64,000 nucleotides of DNA from Cyclobacteriaceae bacterium (GTDB lineage Bacteria; Bacteroidota; Bacteroidia; Cytophagales; Cyclobacteriaceae). The translations under genes and the position numbers were made by a program. The stretch is from contig JAPZUF010000010.1 of NCBI GenBank assembly GCA_027533395.1, forward strand, positions 1 through 64,000, in the 5' to 3' direction. Shown here one piece after another: positions 9,347-17,439 of the stretch; position 1 is the stretch's first letter, and the number at the start of each line of letters is the position of its first letter. The notes beneath the pieces are model-generated. The model was given only the letters and a program-made list of their open reading frames with translations, ran no database searches and had not been told where the DNA came from.

Positions 9347-11107
9347 TTATTGTGTTCTTACCGTTCTGATAACCCCAGATGGTGTCACTAGTCTTAACTC
9401 TTCTCCTACAAAATACAACCTGCCAACTTCTGCAATTTGTACTTGATCGTTTGGTACTTGGCCTATAGAAAGCACACCATCTTTATTCACTGCAAATTTT
9501 AATCGTAATGAATTGCTTACCTGATCAAACTTATAAGCCTCAATAAAATCTCCTGTTGAGTTAATGTTTTCTTCCATGCGAATAAAAGCTCCCGTATGAT
9601 CGAATCCATTTAGTCTGGCATTATGCTTTCTGATGTATAGCATAGGCTTGCTTGTCGCTCCGTTCATATTGTTTCCAGTTGTGCTATATTGAAGCCAGAG
9701 CAGATAACCGTCATAGTTATACGAACCTAATGTATGCTGCGGACCAATAAACAATCCATTGCTCGTAGCTTGCCCAGGCGAAATGATTAAACCAGTACGC
9801 TCTGCTCCCAGTGGAATCAATTGCATCACTGCACTCACAACATAACTACCATTTAACATCAAACCATTTGCACCAACATGTGCTGAGAAATCTGAAGTGG
9901 CTGTGATAACTGGCAAGTAAAAAGACATGCCTTCTCCGTTAAACATGTTCCTGCTTCCTACAGATCGAAAGGCATACGCTGCTGAGCCAGGATTATCTCC
10001 TGTTACATCTGCGAAAAATCCATCTACAAAATGATTCTTCACTACCGCTTTTGCAACGAATAGTTGTGTACTGTTAGTGCCTGCATAATTATCAATGAGT
10101 GGAAGATTAACTTCTGCATGGTAGCCAGCAATGTATCTGGATTGTAGTCCTTGGTTCACTCCATTGATTAAATATCTATATCCATAAGCAGTGTGATACA
10201 AATCGTTAGGCTTTACCATAATACCTGTATTACTATAGCCTGCCGTTGTTACTCGCAGCACCTCTGACTTTGTTCCTCCGAAATAAGCATCGATCAATTC
10301 CAAACCAGCATTTGGATTGGCTGCTGAAAAAATAAACTCTAGTGTGCCTGAATTTCCCCAATAAGAATTAATTCTAAAATACCTGAGTAGTGATGGATTG
10401 CCTTCCTGACTAAGGTTAACTGTGAAATGTCCATCACGAATAAACACATCTCCCGAAACGCCTAAAGCCGTTGTGCCAGAGTTGACTACTTGTAATTTAT
10501 AACCTGCAAGTGTGCCACCGCCTGGCAAAGAAAATCCGTTGCGATTGGCTCCGATTATGAAATGTCCAAATTCATCAATTCTTGCACGCTCAATGTTGCT
10601 AGTAATAAAAGGCAATGAGAATGCATCTTTTGTTCCGATGCTTTTTAGTCGTCCATTTGTATTGCCATCAAAAACCCAGGCATTAACTGAAGGAAGAAAT
10701 AAGTTATAAATTTTTTCAAGTGTACTTGCTAATTCAGGAACATTGCCTTTAATGCTTTGAGTTACTATTTGCAAATCTTCTGTTTTTACAAGATCAGCAT
10801 CTGTAAGCACGTTATTGATTTCAGCTAAGGTGTCAATGTCACTCGCTGAAAGAAAATTTAATCCTTGCAAAATAGCATAAAGCTTCTCAAGTGAATTACC
10901 CTCAGCAGGAACATTGCCTTTGATTGCATAAAGTAAACTCTCAATTTCATTTCTGTCTAATAGCTCTGCATCCGTTAAAAGTGCATTTAACTTAGCTAGC
11001 GTATTAATATCACTTTCTTGTAGCGCGCCTACTGCATCTAACTTTAAATAAATGTTATAAAGCAATTCTTCTGAAATGCTATGGAAAGGAGGCTTGGGAA
11101 TACTCAT
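9347..11107 (-). CDS. Fiber/spike-like receptor-binding protein candidate
   Basis: 586 residues without a signal peptide, unlike the secreted fiber-like protein at 6.7-7.8 kb, so it probably acts inside a virion. Residues about 1-140 contain two copies of a roughly 55-residue repeat: ESDINTLAKLNALLTDAELL ... AIKGNVPAEGNSLEKLYAIL, then ASDIDTLAEINNVLTDADLV ... SIKGNVPELASTLEKIYNLF. The rest is Gly/Asn/Ser-rich beta structure (ARIDEFGHFIIGANRNGFSL, SLRLKFAVNKDGVLSIGQVP) typical of phage fibers and of the end-caps found in Bacteroidota fiber proteins. It overlaps the start of the upstream gene's end by 4 bases, indicating coupling. The host-recognition role is inferred from composition and context; a minor structural protein is the alternative. 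Confidence 0.75.
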   Translation of the reverse strand: MSIPKPPFHSISEELLYNIYLKLDAVGALQESDINTLAKLNALLTDAELLDRNEIESLLYAIKGNVPAEGNSLEKLYAILQGLNFLSASDIDTLAEINNVLTDADLVKTEDLQIVTQSIKGNVPELASTLEKIYNLFLPSVNAWVFDGNTNGRLKSIGTKDAFSLPFITSNIERARIDEFGHFIIGANRNGFSLPGGGTLAGYKLQVVNSGTTALGVSGDVFIRDGHFTVNLSQEGNPSLLRYFRINSYWGNSGTLEFIFSAANPNAGLELIDAYFGGTKSEVLRVTTAGYSNTGIMVKPNDLYHTAYGYRYLINGVNQGLQSRYIAGYHAEVNLPLIDNYAGTNSTQLFVAKAVVKNHFVDGFFADVTGDNPGSAAYAFRSVGSRNMFNGEGMSFYLPVITATSDFSAHVGANGLMLNGSYVVSAVMQLIPLGAERTGLIISPGQATSNGLFIGPQHTLGSYNYDGYLLWLQYSTTGNNMNGATSKPMLYIRKHNARLNGFDHTGAFIRMEENINSTGDFIEAYKFDQVSNSLRLKFAVNKDGVLSIGQVPNDQVQIAEVGRLYFVGEELRLVTPSGVIRTVRTQ

Positions 11108-11772
11108 GCATTTTTTCTTTTATGTAGTACTATGCCTAATGAAGCAAGGGCAAACACAGTAACAAATGAAATGATCCTTTTAAGTGTCACTCGCCTGATT
11201 GCTCTAAAATCAATCAGTGTATAACTAAAAGTATTTCCATACTTAGAGGCATGTTGCTTGCAAAGTGTCATTAACTCTTTGTAATCATCTGCATCTTGAA
11301 AGACCTGGCATCCTGCCGAATAGCGATCAATACTAAGCGTGTTTCCCTTGGCAGAAGCTCTATGAATATTGATACCAAACAAGCCTTCATATTTTGTTCC
11401 ATTGTTAAAATCTAATATCGCATCTCTATCATAATCGCGAATGATGCGAACGGGCTTTATTTGCAGCAAGGCCTCGTATTGTCCTCTGTGTTTTCCAATG
11501 GCATACGCTGATTTGTACTGTCCTTGCTCCAATATAGCAGTGCCTTGCGCGTAGGCAGGATTATTAAGCCAGTAGGTGCCAGGATCAGTTGTTGCCGGAT
11601 AGATGTGGTAGTTCCATTTTCCATTTGGCAAAGTATAAAACACATGTATCTCATCATCAAAAGCATTAGCCTTTACACTTTTGCTTCTCAAACCTACAAT
11701 GTTTAGTTCATAGGGTCTTGTGAAAAGCGTGTAATCACTTTCTTCAATCAATTGCCTTATTCTTTGTAGCAT
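11104..11772 (-). CDS. YkuD-like (SAGC motif) peptidoglycan-active protein with C-terminal TM
   Basis: 222 residues. The core GLFGINIHRAS ... DRYSAGCQVF places His137 and Cys155 as in L,D-transpeptidase/YkuD-like catalytic signatures (H...S-x-G-C). The N-terminal part includes GKHRGQYEALLQIKPVRIIRDYDRD, also seen in phage peptidoglycan enzymes. A hydrophobic segment near residues 198-216 (ISFVTVFALASLGIVLHKRK) makes it a C-terminally anchored membrane protein. It sits between the fiber-like protein and a GH108 muramidase, so a role in cell-wall penetration or lysis is likely. The family assignment rests on the short motif only; a structure-based search would settle it. Confidence 0.7.
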   Translation of the reverse strand: MLQRIRQLIEESDYTLFTRPYELNIVGLRSKSVKANAFDDEIHVFYTLPNGKWNYHIYPATTDPGTYWLNNPAYAQGTAILEQGQYKSAYAIGKHRGQYEALLQIKPVRIIRDYDRDAILDFNNGTKYEGLFGINIHRASAKGNTLSIDRYSAGCQVFQDADDYKELMTLCKQHASKYGNTFSYTLIDFRAIRRVTLKRIISFVTVFALASLGIVLHKRKNA

Positions 11773-11828
11773 AAGCTTTTCCCCTACACAATTTCAAAAC
11801 CTTTTTACTCAACACTAACTTTGATTTT

Positions 11829-12359
11829 TTAAGCTGCTTTCCTGAACTGGAACTTATTCAAACGATTCATCCAGCCATCGTAAAAAACAATTTGATCAGG
11901 CTTTCTTCGAATGATGTTGTTTAAAAATACTTTACGCTCAATCTTTAAACTTGAAAATAGTTTTTCTTGATCAAGCGTATTCAAAGCTTTGAGGGTCTCT
12001 GATCCTACAATGCCGTCTACTGTTACGCCTAGAATGCGTTGCACAATTCTAGCTACTGTTGTTCTTCCGGAATGATAACCCCAATCCACAACTAGCTGAG
12101 CAATTGATTCGTTAATGATTTCATCCGCTCTGAAATAATCCCAGAATAATCTTTTAGCAATGTATCGCGCATCGCTTTCAGTAAGCCTTTTAATGTCTTC
12201 TGCATCAATGTCACCATCTCCATCTTTATCATGTCCATGCTCTCTCCAAACTGATAAGATTACTCCAAACTTTGTTGGTCCGCCTTTATCTTTTGGATGA
12301 TTCACATATCCACCTTCCAGTTCTAATAACTTGTTTGCAAAGTTTTCAAAATTTGCCAT
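11829..12359 (-). CDS. GH108 N-acetylmuramidase (phage lysozyme)
   Basis: 176 residues with the GH108 signature near the N-terminus (NKLLELEGGYVNHPKDKGGPT), in which Glu15 of ELEGG is the predicted catalytic acid. A calcium-loop-like segment DKDGDGDIDAED (residues 45-56) follows, and the C-terminal half (VDGIVGSETLKALN) is the peptidoglycan-binding domain normally fused in this family. Length agrees with standard phage endolysins of this type. There is no signal peptide, so release would need the holin, which is encoded far away at 51.5 kb in the same element. It cleaves the MurNAc-GlcNAc glycan strand for lysis or, if in the particle, for entry. Confidence 0.9.
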   Translation of the reverse strand: MANFENFANKLLELEGGYVNHPKDKGGPTKFGVILSVWREHGHDKDGDGDIDAEDIKRLTESDARYIAKRLFWDYFRADEIINESIAQLVVDWGYHSGRTTVARIVQRILGVTVDGIVGSETLKALNTLDQEKLFSSLKIERKVFLNNIIRRKPDQIVFYDGWMNRLNKFQFRKAA

Positions 12360-12370
12360 GCTCTTTCTAT

Positions 12371-13375
12371 TTAAATGTATTTAACATCTTGTGTTGGTAC
12401 TTTCAATATGTTTTGATCAATCGACTTAAACCAAGTGTAGCCACTGGCCACTCTTATTTCATCGCCAAGTATGGTATTGCGCTTAACTGGAATTTTGTTT
12501 CCTCGCGTGTCTTCAACAAGGGTTGGACGAATGCTTATTAAATCCTGATGCAGTTTGATGCCTTGCAAACTCCAAGTTCCATCTTGAGAAAGTTTCAAGC
12601 CTATCCTTATAAATTCTTTTCTAATAGCTCCTCTTGCTGACTCATTACTTTTAAAAGCAAACTCTAGTAAATCCGTGACAATCGTTTTAGATATAAAGCT
12701 TTGTTTCTTGTAATACGTATTGACTGCCGAATAATCATTTACAGTTTTGATTTGATTTAGCGAAGCCAGCACACTAGGCAAATCTTTTCTTTGCGCTGCC
12801 TTATATAAATCACTGGCGAGCTTTGAAGGATTAAACACAAGTGTCATGTTACTATCACTTCCTACAATGCTTTTAAATGTGCTTTCGCCTATTGAAATTG
12901 GAAAGCCTGCGGACTGTAAGGCACTTGCAGTTTGAGAGCCAAAAATGCCATCAATTAAAATACTGGGAGAAGTTTTAGAAAGTGCTTTTTGCAAAACCTT
13001 TACGCGCTCTCCTCTGCTTCCTTTTCTTAATGGAAAACTATCGCTTTGCGTTGAGCCAGTGCGATTAATCATAGAGGTGAAAGTGGCAGGTAAATTATTA
13101 TTAATTACAATTTGACCTCCGTTGCTTTCTTCACTCACTAGGCTTTCTTGCTTAGACTGTTTTCGTTTTTTTAGCTTATCATAAACCAAATAACCACCAC
13201 CGCCAAGTGCAGCAAGAGCAATGGCATAAATGAAAATCTTAGTAGGCTTTGCCTTCTTCTTTTTACCACTTGCTTTTTTACTTGCAGAAGTTCTTAAAGC
13301 CTTTGACATTTTTACTTTCTCCTTGGAAGTTTTCTTTCTGCCTTTGTTTTTCCTTACAACTTTCGTCTGCGCCAC
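12371..13375 (-). CDS. Membrane-anchored protein with peptidoglycan-binding domain
   Basis: 334 residues. A very basic N-terminus (about 45 residues, many Lys) precedes a single transmembrane helix near residues 47-64 (IFIYAIALAALGGGGYLVYD) and a basic stop-transfer (KLKKRKQ). Residues 115-168 match the PG_binding_1 type: LRKGSRGERVKVLQKALSK, IDGIFGSQTASALQ. The C-terminal 160 residues are unrecognised. A basic N-terminus plus single TM plus PG-binding domain is what one expects of an internal-membrane virion protein that contacts the wall during DNA entry. Virion membership is inference from the operon. Confidence 0.8.
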   Translation of the reverse strand: MAQTKVVRKNKGRKKTSKEKVKMSKALRTSASKKASGKKKKAKPTKIFIYAIALAALGGGGYLVYDKLKKRKQSKQESLVSEESNGGQIVINNNLPATFTSMINRTGSTQSDSFPLRKGSRGERVKVLQKALSKTSPSILIDGIFGSQTASALQSAGFPISIGESTFKSIVGSDSNMTLVFNPSKLASDLYKAAQRKDLPSVLASLNQIKTVNDYSAVNTYYKKQSFISKTIVTDLLEFAFKSNESARGAIRKEFIRIGLKLSQDGTWSLQGIKLHQDLISIRPTLVEDTRGNKIPVKRNTILGDEIRVASGYTWFKSIDQNILKVPTQDVKYI

Positions 13376-13433
13376 TTTCGTATCGTTTTTTATTTCTGTT
13401 GATTTCTCACGCTATCCTTTCTGCATTCCAGAA

Positions 13434-13817
13434 TCAATTCTTTGCATTGAGTATTCGAATCAGTTCATTGTACTCCTCACTGCTTAGCTCTTGCTCCAGA
13501 TCTGCATTCAAACTCTTGCCGTATAAGTTAAAGTACTCTCGCTGCACTTTGCTATACATACTTTTAGAAGGAATCTCTCTAAACACTTGAAGCACCATTT
13601 CTTCATTCGTTCCCCAGCCCAAGTAATTATCATTATCAAAAGCCATCTTCAGTTGCTTTGCTAACGTAGCGGGGTCTCCCGTTTCAAGACTGCGCTTTTG
13701 AGAAATATTTGCTCTCGACTTTTTATAAAAATGACGCACCAGAAAAAACAAGCCTGTAGCCGTGCCAAGCCCCAATGCTGAGTAAATCACAGTTGTTTTA
13801 AGTTGATTGCTTTTCAC
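13434..13817 (-). CDS. Small single-TM protein, unknown
   Basis: 127 residues. The N-terminal TM at residues 9-27 (TVIYSALGLGTATGLFFLVR) is followed by basic residues (HFYKKSR), then a soluble helical domain (LAKQLKMAFDNDNYLGWGTNEEMVLQVFREI, in parts; EELIRILNAK at the end). The pattern 'NDNYLGWGTNEEMVL' with a helical follow-on resembles the annexin-repeat-like or DUF3626-like small domains seen in other Bacteroidota proteins, but I would not name it. It is one of several single-TM products in this operon. Confidence 0.7.
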   Translation of the reverse strand: MKSNQLKTTVIYSALGLGTATGLFFLVRHFYKKSRANISQKRSLETGDPATLAKQLKMAFDNDNYLGWGTNEEMVLQVFREIPSKSMYSKVQREYFNLYGKSLNADLEQELSSEEYNELIRILNAKN

Positions 13818-13840
13818 CTTGCGTCTTTTCTATCATTACT

Positions 13841-14023
13841 CTATAACCCCAATGCCTTTTTGGCAATGGCTGTTTTCATCGGATCGTTCTTCACCACATC
13901 AGCAAGTTTAGCAAGTTCTCTTGCCTTTAACTTCTGCATCAATATTGATGCTGATGATAACTTCACTTCTGCCTCTCCTTGTGTTTGTGCCTCAATCGAC
14001 ACTTCGAAATTGTACTTTGCCAT
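13841..14023 (-). CDS. Small 60-aa protein, unknown
   Basis: 60 residues beginning MAKYNFEVSIEAQTQGEAEV and ending in a helix (MKTAIAKKALGL). An N-terminal beta strand is followed by helices. It lies in the tight gene string (17 bases before the next gene, 8 bases after the previous), which supports it as a real gene despite its size. No family recognised. Confidence 0.6.
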   Translation of the reverse strand: MAKYNFEVSIEAQTQGEAEVKLSSASILMQKLKARELAKLADVVKNDPMKTAIAKKALGL

Positions 14024-14031
14024 GTTGCTCT

Positions 14032-14850
14032 TTACTGTTTAATGTTGATGTGATTAAAAATTAAATCGATTTTACTTTTGTCATCTGCTAGCGTTTGTAG
14101 AATGTGCAAGACCTTCTCAAACTCATCTTTGGTAAACTGTGCCTTTAACTGATTGACAAATTGTATGGCAGCTTGATCTTCCTCTCTCAATTCATGCTCA
14201 CCGTGAGCGTTTGACTTTGATTTGAAACTGATTTCTGCTTCCGGTTCTTGCTCTTGTGATTCCTGATTTTCTCCTTGCGTTTGTAACAATCCCGCTAAAG
14301 CTTCTCCTCCAGGAAAGGCAGCCATCAATTTTGGATTGCGCTTGATGAAACTCTCAACCAGACTCGATCCAACATCACCCAGTAAGCTATTTAAGGGCGA
14401 TTGCTTCAACTCAAGTCTAGATGCATGTTTTTCCAACTCTTCTACTTCACTTTCTAAATCGGCAATGTGCTGCTGAAGCTTTTTGTTTTCATCTTTTAAG
14501 AATTCATATTCTTTTTCTCTTAGCTTTCGTTGCACTTCTTCATCGACCATGCTTTTCACATCAATGCCTGATAAACCTTCCTTCGGTAACTCTCCAAAGT
14601 AGAATATCCGTTTTTCGTTGTTGTTACTTGAGCCTGTGAAAAGCAAAACTTCAATCGAACGTGTATCTGCTGTTACAAAGTTTTCAAACATGGTAAACAT
14701 ATCTGGGTCAGAAGTTCTTCTTACGGCTTTAAAGCCATCAACCAAAATTTCATAATCAATCGGTTGACCTTTTTCAGCATACAACCTGAGGTAATGAAGC
14801 AGGTTGTCGATTTTCTTTTGTTCGTATTTTTCTTTGTTAGGTAATGCCAT
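14032..14850 (-). CDS. Coiled-coil protein of the virion-like operon, unknown
   Basis: 272 residues. The centre (about residues 95-155: EEVQRKLREKEYEFLKDEN, LQQHIADLESEVEELEKHAS) is a strong coiled coil. The N-terminal 90 residues form a small alpha/beta domain (DYEILVDGFKAVRRTSDPD). Around residues 155-185 there is a Gly/Pro-containing segment (FIKRNPKLMAAFPGGEALAGLL), and the C-terminus is acidic and helical (FVNQLKAQFTKDEFEKVLHILQTL). No signal peptide or TM. Coiled-coil length and operon position suggest a scaffold or structural linker. Function unknown. Confidence 0.7.
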   Translation of the reverse strand: MALPNKEKYEQKKIDNLLHYLRLYAEKGQPIDYEILVDGFKAVRRTSDPDMFTMFENFVTADTRSIEVLLFTGSSNNNEKRIFYFGELPKEGLSGIDVKSMVDEEVQRKLREKEYEFLKDENKKLQQHIADLESEVEELEKHASRLELKQSPLNSLLGDVGSSLVESFIKRNPKLMAAFPGGEALAGLLQTQGENQESQEQEPEAEISFKSKSNAHGEHELREEDQAAIQFVNQLKAQFTKDEFEKVLHILQTLADDKSKIDLIFNHINIKQ

Positions 14851-14854
14851 ATAC

Positions 14855-15166
14855 TTAATTCACAATTACTGCTTGAATGAATTTTATTCTTCTCTTTACA
14901 TTTCCTGGATTGAAAATCCTGATCACACCTCTGTGGATATGGACACTTTCTTCCAGCGGATCATCTGTTGAATCAAACATGCCATAATCAGATTCAACCA
15001 CTAGCCCTGTCGGTTCATCAATGATGAAATATATTTCATTGAAGGCTTCGATAGTTACTGTCTCTCCTTCTCTGATGATGAAATCTCTATGCTTAAAGAA
15101 ATACTTCCTATACCCTTGTAGTTTAAGCCTCAAAGGAGCAAAAGCCAAAATGAATTGTTCACTCAT
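14855..15166 (-). CDS. Small beta-rich protein, unknown
   Basis: 103 residues, mostly short beta strands: FILAFAPLRLKLQGYRKYFF, FNEIYFIIDEPTGLVVES, VIRIFNPGNVKRRIKFIQAV. It overlaps the upstream gene by 4 bases (ATGA-type coupling). The strand-rich, tryptophan-free profile suits a minor capsid, spike or collar protein of a tailless particle. No family recognised. Confidence 0.65.
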   Translation of the reverse strand: MSEQFILAFAPLRLKLQGYRKYFFKHRDFIIREGETVTIEAFNEIYFIIDEPTGLVVESDYGMFDSTDDPLEESVHIHRGVIRIFNPGNVKRRIKFIQAVIVN

Positions 15167-15531
15167 ATATTCACCTCGATAGGATCAAGTAGGCTGCTTG
15201 ATTCATTTTGTTTATCTTCTATTTCCTTTTCTTCTATCACCGCAGCAAGCTCTTCGGCTGCTTCACACTCCAAGTAAATTTTTATTTCAAAAGGACTATC
15301 AAAATCTTCAGCCTTAAACCACGCATTAATCAAAGCTGTGTCGCCTTCAATATGGATGGGTTTGAACATCGGAACTTTTCCTGTTACCCAGGCTTTATCA
15401 TTTTCAAACTCTGGATCAATTACTCCGAAAAAAGTTTCATCAGATTGCTCATCCCCAGATTCTAAAACATTCACCACCCAAAACACATCTGCCTTATCGT
15501 TGGCCTGAAATGAAATTGTTCCTGTCTTCAT
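15163..15531 (-). CDS. Acidic beta-rich protein, unknown
   Basis: 122 residues, acidic, starting MKTGTISFQANDKADVFWVV. Strands such as ISFQANDKADVFWVVNVLES, KVPMFKPIHIEGDTALINAW and FEIKIYLECEAAEELAAV suggest a compact beta sandwich, followed by an acidic tail (VIEEKEIEDKQNESSS). It is translationally coupled on both sides. Given its neighbours it may be a virion protein. No family recognised. Confidence 0.65.
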   Translation of the reverse strand: MKTGTISFQANDKADVFWVVNVLESGDEQSDETFFGVIDPEFENDKAWVTGKVPMFKPIHIEGDTALINAWFKAEDFDSPFEIKIYLECEAAEELAAVIEEKEIEDKQNESSSLLDPIEVNI

Positions 15532-15671
15532 TTTGCTGTTAGCGTTACTGCAATACCTGTTACTTTTTTTACGTTTGCTGGAAGCTTGATCTCAAAAGTT
15601 TTAAAGCGTTCAAGTTTTTCAACTGCAATTTTTTTGATGATGATTTTTCTTTTCGTCCTTGAAATGATCAT
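15528..15671 (-). CDS. Very small basic protein (47 aa), unknown
   Basis: I found this by translating the gap between the 122-aa and 126-aa genes. ATG at 15671, stop TGA at 15528-15530, overlapping the ATG of the next gene (ATGA overlap). Residues: MIISRTKRKIIIKKIAVEKL, then ERFKTFEIKLPANVKKV, then TGIAVTLTAK. It is basic, with alternating Lys/Ile suggesting beta strands, and has no membrane segment. The coupled overlap and lack of any other gene in this 190-base gap are the reasons for calling it. Confidence 0.6.
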   Translation of the reverse strand: MIISRTKRKIIIKKIAVEKLERFKTFEIKLPANVKKVTGIAVTLTAK

Positions 15672-15720
15672 GCCTTGCTCTTTAAAAGTTTTTGTTCATT
15701 TTCCTTTTATCATTTCTTCT

Positions 15721-16101
15721 CTATTTCATTTCACAGAGTAAGTTGATGATCACCTTGTAAGGAGCGAACTGCACGTTAGGATTCTTAACATCTTTGTACT
15801 GGATCTTCAATTCTCCATTGCCTGCTATCACGCCATTGCCTAAAGATTTATACTTATCATCCGGTGCAACTGATAATCCACTCATGAACATCTTGCTTTC
15901 AAAATCTTCTGGAAACAATTCCTCTCCAGAAAGCTCAATGCGTTGAGAACCTCTGTAAAACAAGAGGTTCGGTCTGTCAGAACTCATCATGATGCCATGC
16001 ACCACTTTTACGTTCTTATCCAAATCAAACTTCTTGCTTACAGGTACTCCTGCATCCACCACCGTGAAAGTGAAAATCTTATCCACTAATCGCTTTTGCA
16101 T
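15721..16101 (-). CDS. Beta-rich putative minor capsid protein
   Basis: 126 residues with evenly spaced hydrophobic strands, no TM, no Cys-rich motif: DKIFTFTVVDAGVPVSKKFD, KVVHGIMMSSDRPNLLFYRG, NGELKIQYKDVKNPNVQF, YKVIINLLCEMK. This pattern suits a single jelly-roll fold of the size of small capsid proteins in tailless dsDNA phages. It is encoded directly downstream of the 242-aa beta-rich protein (4-base gap); paired small and large capsid proteins are known in vertical jelly-roll viruses. The fold is a guess from composition. Structure prediction would decide. Confidence 0.6.
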   Translation of the reverse strand: MQKRLVDKIFTFTVVDAGVPVSKKFDLDKNVKVVHGIMMSSDRPNLLFYRGSQRIELSGEELFPEDFESKMFMSGLSVAPDDKYKSLGNGVIAGNGELKIQYKDVKNPNVQFAPYKVIINLLCEMK

Positions 16102-16105
16102 TTGC

Positions 16106-16834
16106 TTATGGAATAGTTGCCGTTCCTACTAGTCCTACCATGATCACCGCATTTTGATCGACACCTGAAATTGTACCCAGTTCAATTTCAAATTCGATGT
16201 CAATATCATCGTGAATAAGTCTTGGGTTAGCAAGCTTATAAAAGCCGTTCGGTACTTGGCTAAAACCTGTGGTGATGAAATTGCGATTGGATGTATCACT
16301 CACAAGCTGTTTCTTGTTGGCTTTGAGTTTGAACTCGCCATTGGCAAATGCACCAATGCTTGCAATCGAATCAAAGGTTGTGATCTTTAATGCATCAGTG
16401 TCTTGCGATCCTGCAATGCCTTGTAACATGTAAATACCCGATACAAGCATCGCCATGTTCTTTGGCAATTTTGCATTACTGATATTTCGTAAACCTACTT
16501 CTTTCACATCCTGGCTCTCAAACATCTTAATCGTCTTTGCTCCTTTCACAGGCTTGATTGAATAAATCAAGTGGTCTGCTAGTCGCAATTTGCCTTGCAA
16601 CAATTGTTCTTTGATGTGCTTGGGTAGCTCAACAAAAAACTTTTCAAACTCTGCTCTCGATCCTTGTGAAGGAATGTGCCGCTTCACAATTTTATTCATC
16701 GCCTTGGCTCGCTGCACCGGGTTGAGTGCATTTAAGTAGCCGAGTAGTTCTGTGTCTACTTCTCCGTTTAAACCCAAAAGTTCAGTTGGGTTTGTGTACT
16801 CACTGTCCATGAGTTGTCCTAATGCTCCTAGCAT
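16106..16834 (-). CDS. Candidate major capsid-like protein
   Basis: 242 residues. The first 85 are helical (QLMDSEYTNPTELLGLNGEV, KHIKEQLLQGKLRLADHLIY) and the last 150 are beta-rich with turns typical of jelly rolls: AMLVSGIYMLQGIAGSQDTD, DSIASIGAFANGEFKLKANK, FITTGFSQVPNGFYKLANPR, DIDIEFEIELGTISGVDQNA, VIMVGLVGTATI. It carries one copy (GLNGEV) of a G-[LVI]-[DN]-G motif also found in two neighbouring proteins. As one of the largest soluble beta proteins here, between beta-rich and membrane proteins, it is the best capsid candidate. I see no similarity to HK97-fold proteins. The assignment is inference. Confidence 0.55.
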   Translation of the reverse strand: MLGALGQLMDSEYTNPTELLGLNGEVDTELLGYLNALNPVQRAKAMNKIVKRHIPSQGSRAEFEKFFVELPKHIKEQLLQGKLRLADHLIYSIKPVKGAKTIKMFESQDVKEVGLRNISNAKLPKNMAMLVSGIYMLQGIAGSQDTDALKITTFDSIASIGAFANGEFKLKANKKQLVSDTSNRNFITTGFSQVPNGFYKLANPRLIHDDIDIEFEIELGTISGVDQNAVIMVGLVGTATIP

Positions 16835-16883
16835 ATTCTTCTTTGTTGTTTTTAGTTGTTGATTTCTTTTTGCTTTACTTCAA

Positions 16884-17438
16884 TTAAAACTCTCTTTCGA
16901 CTTCACTCATCGTGCCGTTCATCGCAGCAATTTGTTCTTGAATTCTGTCGATAGCAGACATGTCTAACTCTTTGCTGTTTTGATAGGGATTTACAAAGTA
17001 GGTCACTTGTTCATCCTGGTCTCCACCAGCTAGTGCTGCTCTCTCTGAAGGCTCACCTGGCTTTGAGATGTAAAGCTTGTCTGAGAAATTTTTAAAGAAT
17101 GTTCCTACTCTGTCTTTTGCTTGTTCTGCAAGCTGTTTGATGTCAAAACCATCTACTCCTTGCACGCTTGCTTTATTTTGATTTTGAAAACCATTGCTGA
17201 GTGTTAATCCTAAACCAGCTGCAATGATGTATGGATTGTTCTTGTGAAAACCCAGTAACGTTACCGGAATACCTGCTAGTAACGAGTGCTTGCCCAGTGC
17301 TGCACCTGCACCACCCGCTGCGATAGCTGCCAGTATCACAAGCCCTCCCTTGGTTACGGTCTGCGCAACCGGATGCTTCATCACGCCTTCATTACCGAAA
17401 AGTGAATCGCCTTTTTTGCCTTTGCCCTTCTTTGCCAT
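16884..17438 (-). CDS. Gly/Ala-rich membrane protein of the virion-like operon
   Basis: 184 residues. The basic N-terminus (MAKKGKGKKGDSL) is followed by hydrophobic Gly/Ala-rich stretches at about residues 29-52 (GGLVILAAIAAGGAGAALGK), 55-63 (LAGIPVTLLGF) and 68-84 (YIIAAGLGLTLSNGF). Residues 90-115 include the motif GVDGFDIKQLAEQA, and the C-terminal half is soluble and acidic. Small Gly/Ala-rich membrane proteins with a basic head are typical of the internal membrane of tailless phages, an inference supported only by context here. It lies 1 base after the transglutaminase-like gene's stop. Confidence 0.65.
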   Translation of the reverse strand: MAKKGKGKKGDSLFGNEGVMKHPVAQTVTKGGLVILAAIAAGGAGAALGKHSLLAGIPVTLLGFHKNNPYIIAAGLGLTLSNGFQNQNKASVQGVDGFDIKQLAEQAKDRVGTFFKNFSDKLYISKPGEPSERAALAGGDQDEQVTYFVNPYQNSKELDMSAIDRIQEQIAAMNGTMSEVEREF

Positions 17439-17439
17439 G

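Noticed and set aside
13230-13590. Plus-strand frames with hydrophobic character opposite the 334-aa and 127-aa genes
   Set aside because: The hydrophobicity follows from the lysine-rich coding of the opposite strand; no start region or context supports them.
16106-16834. Definite major capsid protein
   Set aside because: Suggested by size and beta content only; no homology could be established by eye, so it is kept as a candidate.
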